Source: Frankiales bacterium (GTDB lineage Bacteria > Actinomycetota > Actinomycetes > JAFAQI01). Taken from it: a stretch of DNA of 6,946 nucleotides. The position numbers and the translations under genes are program-made. Shown here in pieces: positions 1 through 6,400 of this stretch. A model generated the notes under the pieces. That model did not search any database. It was not told where the DNA came from and worked only from the letters and a program-made list of their open reading frames with translations. The stretch spans positions 1-6,946 of the forward strand of contig JAFAQI010000556.1 in NCBI GenBank assembly GCA_019246495.1. Direction: 5' to 3'. Position 1 is the first letter of the stretch. Every line of letters begins with the position of its first letter.

Positions 1-341
<341 letters not shown>

Positions 342-345
342 CGTC

Positions 346-879
346 ATGGCGACGAGCCGAACCGGCGGGCGACCGCATGGCGCCGCGGGCCGTGCTCCGC
401 GCACCGGGCGCGGCGGCGCGTCGCGGAAGCGACGGTCCCGCGCTGCTCTGCCGGCGCGTACGCCGCAAGCACCACTGCTGCGGCTGCCACGCGCGACGCT
501 GACCGCGCGCGCCGCGATCCTCGCGGTCGCCCTGGCGTCCGTCGCGCTGGCCGTTGCTCTGCCGTTCAAGGTCTGGGTCGCGCAACGCAGTCACATCAAC
601 GCACTTCAGGCGCAGACCCGTGCGCAGGAGCAGCGGGTGGCTGCCCTTCGCCGGCAGCAACAGCTGTGGAAGGACCCGACGTACGTCGAACAGCAGGCCC
701 GCCTGCGGCTGCACTACGCCTTGCCCGGCGAGACAACCTACGTCGTACTCGGAAAGCCGCACGCGCACCACAAGCGCATCGCCGACGTGACGGCAGGTCC
801 GCAGCTGACGGGGCCGTGGTACTCGCGGCTCTGGCAGACAGTCGAGGTCGCCGGCAAGGGCACTCATCCCACGTCGTGA
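346..879 (+). CDS. FtsB/DivIC-like septum formation initiator protein
   Basis: This 177-residue protein is predicted to be a bitopic membrane protein of the division apparatus, the FtsB/DivIC family, which pairs with FtsL and FtsQ at the septum. Residues 1–55 are a basic, Ala/Arg/Pro-rich cytoplasmic tail. Residues about 56–74 form one transmembrane helix. Residues about 78–106 are a short Gln/Arg/Ala-rich coiled coil, followed at about 108–129 by the family signature WKDP.YVE..AR..L.YALPGE. A tail of about 45 residues follows. The start is the ATG at 346, 4 bases after the enolase stop, with GAGGGA at 327–332 as a rather distant ribosome binding site, so it may be translated partly by coupling. 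In M. tuberculosis the equivalent gene is Rv1024. The family and position are clear; the exact division role is inferred from homologues. Confidence 0.9.
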   Translation: MATSRTGGRPHGAAGRAPRTGRGGASRKRRSRAALPARTPQAPLLRLPRATLTARAAILAVALASVALAVALPFKVWVAQRSHINALQAQTRAQEQRVAALRRQQQLWKDPTYVEQQARLRLHYALPGETTYVVLGKPHAHHKRIADVTAGPQLTGPWYSRLWQTVEVAGKGTHPTS

Positions 880-1373
880 TCGAGCCCCACGACCTCGCCG
901 CCGTGGCCGAACAGCTCGGCCGACCGCCCCGGGCCACCCGCCGCGTCGCTCATCGATGCAGCTGCGGGCTGCCGGACGTCGTTGAGACCGCGCCGCGTCT
1001 GCCTGACGGCACACCGTTTCCCACGCTCTACTACCTGACCTGTCCGCGCGCGGCCTCAGCGATCGGCCGGCTCGAGTCAGCGGGCGTGATGCGTGAGATG
1101 ACCGACCGGTTGCGCAGCGACGACGCCTTGGCGGCGCATTACCGCGCGGCGTACGACGACTACCTGCGCCGACGTGACGCGATCGAACCGCTCGGGGTGA
1201 CCGTCGCGGCGGGTGGCATGCCGGACCGCGTCAAGTGCCTGCACGTCCACGTCGCGCACTCCCTCGCCACTGGGCCGGGGGTCAACCCGATCGGCGACGA
1301 GAACCTCGCGTTGCTCGAGGAAACCGCCGATCGCGACTGGGGCGCCGGCGGCCCATGCGTCCAGGTCCAGTGA
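876..1373 (+). CDS. DUF501 family protein
   Basis: This 165-residue soluble protein belongs to DUF501, a family of unknown function found between ftsB and ppx in actinobacteria (Rv1025 in M. tuberculosis). The recognisable blocks are TAPRLPDGTPFPTLYYLTCP (about residues 38–57), a middle segment ending in AIEPLG (to about 107), and GGMPDRVKCLHVHVAHSLATG (about 113–133). No signal peptide or membrane segment is visible. The GTG start at 876 overlaps the TGA of the previous gene as GTGA, which gives a full-length family member; the frame is open further upstream but that stretch lies inside ftsB and looks like shadow. Cys28, Cys30, Cys56, Cys121 and His123, 125 and 128 could form a metal site, but that is inference only. 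Its invariant neighbours suggest a role tied to division or polyphosphate metabolism, which is unproven. Confidence 0.9.
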   Translation: MIEPHDLAAVAEQLGRPPRATRRVAHRCSCGLPDVVETAPRLPDGTPFPTLYYLTCPRAASAIGRLESAGVMREMTDRLRSDDALAAHYRAAYDDYLRRRDAIEPLGVTVAAGGMPDRVKCLHVHVAHSLATGPGVNPIGDENLALLEETADRDWGAGGPCVQVQ

Positions 1374-2302
1374 CGACCAGAGTCGCCGCGATCGACTGCG
1401 GAACGAACTCGATCCGGCTGCTCATCGCCGACATCGAGGGCGGCGCGCTTCGCGATGTCGAGCGACGTATGGAGATCGTCCGGCTCGGCGCAGGTGTCGA
1501 TCGCACGGGGCGGCTGGACGACGCGGCGCTGCAGCGAACATTCGCCGCACTGGACGACTACGCCGAAGCGATCAGACGTCACGGCGCACAACAGATTCGC
1601 ATGGTCGCCACCAGCGCGACGCGTGACGCCGCGAACCGGGCGGACTTCGTCCGGGGCGTGATGGAGCGAATCGGCGTCGAGCCCGATGTCGTCACCGGTG
1701 CTGAGGAAGCGGCGCTCTCGTTCGCGGGTGCAACGCGGGAGCTGGCAGCGACAGGTGAAGTGGCAGCGCCGTTCCTCGTCTGTGACATCGGCGGGGGATC
1801 GACAGAGTTCGTGCTCGGCGACGGGTCGGGCGTCCGCGCCGCGCGGTCGATCGACATCGGCTGTGTGCGCATGACCGAACGACACCTGACCGACGATCCA
1901 CCGACGGACGAACAGATCGCGGCGGCCGGGCAGGACATCACCGCCGCAGTGAGCGAAGCGGCTGCCGAGGTCGACTTCGCCGCGGCCGCGTCCCTCGTCG
2001 GGCTCGCCGGCTCGGTGACCACCGTGACGGCGATCGCTCTCGGACTTCCGTCGTACGACGCCGCACGCATCCATCACGCGCGGGTGTCGGCGAGCGACGT
2101 CACGAAGGTTGCGATGAATCTGCTCGCCATGAGCTCCGCTCAGCGCGCGGCGCTGCCCGTCATGCATCCGGGGCGCGCCGACGTCATCGGCGCCGGCGCG
2201 CTGGTGCTCGACACAGTCATGCAGGTCGGGGGGTTCAGCGAGGTCGTGGCCAGCGAACACGACATCCTCGACGGCATCGCGTTCAGCATCGTGGAGGCGT
2301 GA
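1370..2302 (+). CDS. Ppx/GppA family exopolyphosphatase
   Basis: This protein of 310 residues belongs to the Ppx/GppA phosphatases of the ASKHA (actin-like ATPase) fold, which remove terminal phosphates from inorganic polyphosphate or hydrolyse pppGpp to ppGpp. Visible motifs are AAIDCGTNSIRLL (residues 6–18, phosphate-binding loop 1), ATSATRDA (80–87), GAEEAA (from 110, carrying the probable catalytic Glu), DIGGGSTEF (139–147, phosphate-binding loop 2), GLAGSVTT, and the C-terminal SEHDILDGIAF. It is the short two-domain form, lacking the HD-like C-terminal extension of E. coli GppA/Ppx, and matches M. tuberculosis Rv1026 (PPX2). The GTG at 1370 overlaps the previous stop as GTGA, the same junction as ftsB/DUF501; an in-frame ATG at 1355 would add five residues and is the alternative. 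Substrate preference cannot be read from the sequence. Confidence 0.93.
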   Translation: MTTRVAAIDCGTNSIRLLIADIEGGALRDVERRMEIVRLGAGVDRTGRLDDAALQRTFAALDDYAEAIRRHGAQQIRMVATSATRDAANRADFVRGVMERIGVEPDVVTGAEEAALSFAGATRELAATGEVAAPFLVCDIGGGSTEFVLGDGSGVRAARSIDIGCVRMTERHLTDDPPTDEQIAAAGQDITAAVSEAAAEVDFAAAASLVGLAGSVTTVTAIALGLPSYDAARIHHARVSASDVTKVAMNLLAMSSAQRAALPVMHPGRADVIGAGALVLDTVMQVGGFSEVVASEHDILDGIAFSIVEA

Positions 2303-2304
2303 TG
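2293..2304 (+). promoter_or_regulatory. Ribosome binding site and TGATG stop–start junction of the glycosylase gene
   Basis: GGAGG at 2293–2297 lies inside the last codons of the ppx gene, 4 bases before the ATG at 2302. The stop TGA (2300–2302) and the ATG (2302–2304) share one base. A GTG at 2299 in the same frame is only 1 base from GGAGG and is too close to be used. The arrangement favours ATG 2302 and coupled translation with ppx. Confidence 0.7.
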
Positions 2305-3093
2305 GTTGCGACGCCGGGAGCCGGGTGGCCCAACGACCTCGCGACCGCGCACACGCCGGTCGCCACGAACGCATCCGATGTGCAGCGGCTGGCGGGCAAC
2401 GCGCCTTCGCTCGACCACCTGACTGCACGCGTGTCCGTGTGTCGTGCGTGCCCGCGGCTAGTGCACTGGCGGGAGCAGGTGGCGGAGGAGAAGCGGGCGG
2501 CATTCGCGGACGAGCCCTACTGGGGCCGTCCGGTCACCGGGTGGGGATCGCCGCGTGCGCGGATCGCTGTCGTGGGACTGGCGCCGGCAGCCCACGGCGG
2601 CAATCGCACGGGACGGATCTTCACGGGGGACCGCAGCGGTGACTGGCTCTTCGCTGCGCTCCATCGCGCCGGGTTGGCCCGGCTGCCGACGTCCGTCACG
2701 GCCGCGGACCGCCAGCAGCTCTACGACGTACGGATGGTGGCCGCCGTCCGCTGCGCGCCGCCGCTCAACAAGCCGACCATCGAGGAACGCGACACCTGCG
2801 CGCCCTGGCTCGCACAAGAGCTCGCTTTCCTGCACTCGACGCTGCGCGTCGTCGTCGCGCTGGGTGCATTCGCATGGACGACCCTCTGGCCGGTGCTGGT
2901 CACTATTGGCTACGCCATCCCGCCGCGGCGGCCGGCCTTCGGGCATCTCGCCGAAGCGGTCCTGCCCGGCGGCCTCCTGATGCTCGGCTCCTACCACCCG
3001 AGCCAGCAGAACACCTTCACCGGAAAGCTCACGGAGCCCATGCTCGACGCGGTCTTCAACCGGGCCAAAGAGCACATCGCCGCCTGGCGATGA
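2302..3093 (+). CDS. udgB: Family 5 uracil-DNA glycosylase (UdgB type), Fe-S protein
   Basis: This 263-residue enzyme is predicted to start base-excision repair by cutting uracil, and perhaps hypoxanthine or other deaminated bases, from DNA. Motif A, GLAPAAHGGNRTG (residues 92–104), has Ala where other glycosylase families carry a catalytic Asp or Asn, the hallmark of family 5. Motif B is SYHPSQQNT with His at 232. Four cysteines at 47, 50 (CRAC), 151 and 166 fit the known [4Fe-4S] ligands of families 4 and 5. The first ~35 residues look like a poorly conserved extension, so translation could begin further in, although the ribosome binding site supports 2302. It is the last gene of the run and overlaps ppx by one base. 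In M. tuberculosis UdgB (Rv1259) lies elsewhere, so its place in the eno–ppx operon is lineage-specific. High GC content raises cytosine-deamination load, which gives repair an obvious role. Confidence 0.93.
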   Translation: MVATPGAGWPNDLATAHTPVATNASDVQRLAGNAPSLDHLTARVSVCRACPRLVHWREQVAEEKRAAFADEPYWGRPVTGWGSPRARIAVVGLAPAAHGGNRTGRIFTGDRSGDWLFAALHRAGLARLPTSVTAADRQQLYDVRMVAAVRCAPPLNKPTIEERDTCAPWLAQELAFLHSTLRVVVALGAFAWTTLWPVLVTIGYAIPPRRPAFGHLAEAVLPGGLLMLGSYHPSQQNTFTGKLTEPMLDAVFNRAKEHIAAWR

Positions 3094-3173
3094 GCCTCAT
3101 TTTTCACTTCCGGCTCGCCTGCCCCTCGGTCAATAACGCCCCGCACTTGAGTGCAGACAGCCAGTGACCGGGC

Positions 3174-3214
3174 CGGACTTGTCACAAGAGTGACCTAGTG
3201 TCCGAATTTTTTTT
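3174..3214 (+). terminator. Candidate intrinsic terminator of the eno–udgB operon
   Basis: An outer stem CGGAC (3174–3178) with GTCCG (3200–3204) encloses an inner stem GTCAC (3181–3185) with GTGAC (3190–3194) and an AAGA loop. The internal loop is asymmetric (TT against CTAGT). Two As follow and then eight Ts at 3207–3214. The layout and its place 80 bases after the last plus-strand gene fit an intrinsic terminator, but the stem is imperfect. The inner palindrome could instead be a protein-binding site for a downstream promoter. Confidence 0.5.
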
Positions 3215-3218
3215 GGCA

Positions 3219-3251
3219 AACGGGCTAACGAATACTCCGAACGGGCTAGCG
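3219..3251 (+). repeat. Pair of 12-base direct repeats, AACGGGCTARCG, 21 bases apart
   Basis: AACGGGCTAACG at 3219–3230 and AACGGGCTAGCG at 3240–3251 match at 11 of 12 positions. The start-to-start distance of 21 bases is two turns of B-DNA, which would place both copies on the same helix face. This fits a tandem operator or activator site just ahead of the small ORF region, but chance duplication is not excluded. No known regulator is recognised. Confidence 0.45.
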
Positions 3252-3319
3252 CGACTACTGCAAATGCCGCAACATGTGAGACGCGAGTGAAGTCCAGGGC
3301 TCCGATGGAGGTGGATGAA

Positions 3320-3340
3320 ATGACGGGTCACGACTGGTAA
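3320..3340 (+). CDS. Possible six-codon peptide MTGHDW with strong ribosome binding site
   Basis: ATG at 3320 begins six codons ending in TAA at 3338–3340. GGAGG at 3307–3311 is 8 bases upstream, the ideal spacing, and better than the sites of most genes in this window. The same frame reaches back to ATG 3305 (11 residues) and GTG 3287 (17 residues), but these have poorer ribosome binding sites and would place GGAGG inside the coding part. The stop lies in the loop of the stem at 3330–3345. The peptide is too short for any homology claim; it may be a real peptide, a translation-dependent switch for the RNA, or coincidence. Confidence 0.35.
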   Translation: MTGHDW

Positions 3341-3350
3341 GTCGTCGTCA
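3321..3350 (+). other. Bulged stem-loop overlapping the small ORF
   Basis: The inner stem ACGACT (3330–3335) with AGTCGT (3340–3345) has a GGTA loop. The outer stem TGACG (3321–3325) with CGTCA (3346–3350) stacks directly on the 3' side, leaving a four-base GGTC bulge (3326–3329) on the 5' side. All 11 base pairs are Watson–Crick. It lies 6 bases before the terminator hairpin. Ribosomes translating the ORF from 3320 would open the 5' arm, so folding could depend on translation. Confidence 0.55.
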
Positions 3351-3356
3351 AGATCG

Positions 3357-3406
3357 GCAAAAGGGTTGAGAGTCGGTGGCGCTACACCGAGTCTCAACCC
3401 TTTTGC
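3357..3406. terminator. Strong hairpin, probably a bidirectional terminator
   Basis: GCAAAAGGGTTGAGA (3357–3371) pairs perfectly with its complement at 3392–3406. After one G/G mismatch (3372/3391) a further six pairs, TCGGTG (3373–3378) with CACCGA (3385–3390), close a six-base loop. This gives 21 pairs in all. The foot of the stem contains AAAA/TTTT, so both strands end in a U-rich 3' arm. It sits 8 bases past the stop of the minus-strand gene and downstream of all plus-strand features, so it can end convergent transcripts from both sides. There is no separate U run outside the stem. Confidence 0.85.
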
Positions 3407-3414
3407 TTCGCCGC

Positions 3415-6400
3415 CTAGTCGACGATCTGTTCGTCGACGCTGTCCACCGCCCGGGCGATGACCCGTTGGCCGAGCCAGGCGTCCGCGTCGGCCTCCGGCA
3501 TCGGCCGGCCGTAGAAGTAGCCCTGGACCTGGTGGACCCCTAGCGCCTCGAGCGCGTACGCCTGGGAGGCCTGCTCGACGCCCTCGGCCACCGTTTCAAG
3601 GCCGAGCGACTCGCACAGCTCGACGATGGCCCGCACGACGGCCCGGTCGGCGCCGTCCCGGTCGATGTTGTCGACGAACGTCTTGTCGATCTTCACTTCG
3701 TGGACCGGGAGCCCGCGGAGTTGGTGCAGCGACGAGTACCCGGTGCCGAAGTCGTCGATCGACAGGCGGACGCCGAGCGAGCGCAGCTGGCGGAGGATCT
3801 CCATGCTGCGCGCCGGGTTCTCCATGACGCTGCTCTCGGTGATCTCCAGGGTCAGGGAGCGGCCGTCGATCCCGCTCGCGGTGAGCAGGGCCGCCACCTG
3901 GCCGACCAGGACCGGGTCGTCGAGGCTGCGCGCCGAGATGTTGACGGCGATACCGACCGGCTTGCCCGCCTCGTGCCAGCGTCGGCACGCCTCGAGCGAG
4001 AGCCGCAGGACCGAGCTCGTCAGTGCGCCGACTAGACCAGTCGCCTCGGCAAGCGGGATGAACTCTGCCGGTGAGACGAGACCGAGGTCGGGGTGGCGCC
4101 AGCGAACCAGCGCCTCGAAGCCGGTGACATTGCCGGAGCCGAGCAGCAGCTTGGGTTGGAACTCGACTCTTAGGTCGCTGTCGACGAGTGCTTGACGCAG
4201 CCCCGACAGGACGTAGAGCCGACGGCTCCCGTCCCGCTCCATCTGCGGCTCCCACTCGCCGATGCCGGTTGAGCTGCCCTTCGCGGCGCCCATGGCGATC
4301 TCGGCGCGACGGAGGATCGTCGGAGCGTCTTCGCCGTGCTCGGGCGCGCGGGCCATGCCGATCGTGAGGCGGATGTCGGCGGCAACGTTCTCCAGGCGCA
4401 GCGACCCGTCGACCCGGGACTTCACGGCCATCGCGGCCAGGCGGGCGAGGTCGCTGTTGGACTGGCCGGGGATGACGAGTGCGAACTGGTCGCCGCCGAC
4501 GCGGCACACGAGGCTGCCGTGGGTCGCGGACTCCTCAAGCCGCTTCGCCACCTCTACGAGGACGGCGTCGCCTGCGTCGTGTCCGACGGTGTCATTGATG
4601 TCGTGGAAGCGGTCGATGTCGAGGAGCAGGACGACGCCGCCGCTCTGCTCGTCGAGCATCGCCGAGAGGAAGCTGCGCAGCGAATCGAGGTTAGCCAAAC
4701 CCGTGAGGCTGTCCCGCGTCGCCGCCCGGCGCAGGTTCTGGATCAGCTGGCCCTTCTCGAGCGCTGCACCGAGCTGGTCGGCGACCGCCTCGAGGACACG
4801 AAGGTCGTTGCGATCGAAGACGCGACCCGACCTGGCGGTCGACCGCGCGCGAAGCAAGCCGACCGACTCTCCGCCGATCCCCACAGCGACGGCGACGGAC
4901 TCCGGCGACATCGCCGCGGTGCGGCGCCGCCTGCCGAGCCAGGCGCGCTTCTGCTCTGGGGCACGTGCTGCTGCAGCGAGCGCGAGGCTCAGCTCGTCCA
5001 GGACAGCGTCCTGGACGGTTGCCCGCGAGGGCTCGTCGTCAGTGGCTGTGATGACCGTCGCCACACCCTCATCGCGGATCAGTGCCATCTGGAGCTGCGG
5101 GCTGCGCAACAACTCGCGCAGCTGGACGAGCACCGGGCCGAGGTCGACCGGGTCGGACGTCACCGGACCGAGGTCCTTGGCCAGGGCGTAGAGCCGGTCG
5201 AGTGCGGCGTGCCGGTCGGCCAGCTGGTGGTAGGTCCGGAAGCCAGCGAGTGTGAGCACCATGAAAACCGCGATCATCCACGCGTTGGCGCTGTCGTAGC
5301 TGATTGCACCGGCGGTCACCAAGCCGAGGCAGGTGTTGATGAGGTTCACGCTGAGGCTGAACGCAAGTGGAGGCCACAGGGTTGCCAATCGGATCGTTCG
5401 GTTGTAGACGTAGCCCGGCCACGTCACACCCGCGGCTGCGAGCACGTCGTCGGTGACGACGGCGACGACTGCGGCTGGCCACACAGCGAGGTGCGCTGAC
5501 GGATGGGCCGGAAGCATCGCATGGAAGACGACGAGGGCGATCGCTGTCGAGAACGCGCCGTTGCTGCCGTTGAAGGCAATCCGAATGGGGTTCTTCCGAG
5601 CGATGGCGGCCATTACGACCTTTGCCGCGACACGGGCGAGAACAAGTTGCAACGGACCCATGAAGAAGAGCCCGAGGACGAGGGCGATCGCGTCAAGGAC
5701 GACGTGCCGGGTCGTGCGGCGGAACTCGAATTGCAGTGGATAGGCCTGCACGATGAAGAACAGCAGCAGGAACCACCAGTCCGGCACATCCGAATGCAGC
5801 GGTGCACTGTCGCCGCGGAGCACGGCGAAGCACACGACCGCTGCAACGGTCGCGAGCACACCTGTCCCAGCCCACATGAGCGGCTCGGTGTGCCGCCTCC
5901 GCGATGTGGACACGGCGGGTTCCTCGTCCTCCTGCTGCTCCTGTTCCTCCTGTTCGTTGATCGGCGGGTCCGGCTGAACCCTTGAGGTGGTCCTTGGAAG
6001 GGCGCGGTCGAACAGCCCGACCCGAGCGATCACGATCGCGAGCAGTGCCCCAACAGGCATGGCGACGTCGGCAACCGCGATCGCCGGGCCCTTCACTTCA
6101 GCAATCCAGCCGGCGACCAGCGCGAATGTGCCTTGGACGACCGCGAGCCCGGTCCCGACCAGGCCGAAGACTCGGCCGCGCATCTCGGGCGGGGTGAGCC
6201 AGGCTACGAAGGTGCTGGAGGTGATGATCATCGCCGAGCCGGCCCCGCCGACGATCCAGAGGCACAGCGCGACCGCGGGCGGCGGGTCGAACGCGGTGAG
6301 CGAGAGCGACAGGGCCGTAAGCGCGGCCAGCGGGCGCATGAGCGGCACCGCCCGGCGCTGTCCTAGCCACCGGCTGAGACCGATTGCGCCCAGCATCGTG

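Larger units (their letters stand above)
3215..3406 (+). ncRNA. Candidate small transcript with tiny ORF and strong terminator
   Basis: The stretch between the T run and the hairpin at 3357–3406 looks like an independent short transcription unit. In order it has the tandem repeat, a possible SD-covering hairpin (CTCC 3300–3303 with GGAG 3307–3310, three-base loop), a GGAGG site, a six-codon ORF, a bulged stem-loop at 3321–3350 and a terminator. No plus-strand gene follows, since the next gene is convergent, so it is not an attenuator for a neighbour in this window. The boundaries are guesses, as no clear promoter was found. No Rfam family is recognised by eye. It could be a small RNA, a tiny-peptide mRNA, or both. 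Confidence 0.35.
3094..3414. other. Structured intergenic region between convergent genes
   Basis: These 321 bases hold no conventional gene. Bases 3094–3173 show nothing recognisable. Then follow a candidate terminator, a 12-base direct repeat, a strong ribosome binding site with a six-codon ORF, a bulged stem-loop and a strong hairpin terminator, each listed separately. No tRNA signature (GTTCGANNC-type T-loop) was found on either strand. Local composition is less GC-rich than the genes, with an 8-T run at 3207–3214. I found no convincing −35/−10 pair; TAGTGT at 3196–3201 fits the loose TANNNT −10 pattern but has no −35 partner, and AATACT at 3231–3236 has only the T run at the −35 distance. 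Confidence 0.8.

Noticed and set aside
666..875. Upstream extension of the DUF501 frame
   Set aside because: The extra ~70 codons overlap the conserved FtsB region in another frame, and the GTGA junction gives the normal family length.
1160..2503. Long minus-strand open frame opposite ppx
   Set aside because: It is rich in Arg, His and Asp with no recognisable domain, and lies opposite a clear Ppx/GppA gene; long antisense frames are expected in GC-rich DNA.
3181..3194. GTCAC-AAGA-GTGAC palindrome as a Crp-type operator
   Set aside because: The half-site order and spacing do not match TGTGA-N6-TCACA, and the elements fit better as the upper stem of a terminator.
3182..3397. 71-codon minus-strand frame in the intergenic region
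   Set aside because: It runs through both hairpins and the repeat pair, resembles no family, and I see no good ribosome binding site.
3094..3414. tRNA gene or known riboswitch
   Set aside because: No T-loop signature, acceptor stem or recognisable riboswitch core could be found on either strand.
4262..5499. Two long plus-strand frames opposite the GAF–GGDEF region
   Set aside because: Composition is typical of shadow frames (Arg/Ser- or Val/Glu/Asp-rich) and the minus strand has unmistakable domain motifs.
5880..5995. Frameshift or hidden stop between the MFS and signalling halves
   Set aside because: The frame is continuous on the minus strand and the codons on both sides stay in phase with recognisable domains, so no break is visible in this sequence.
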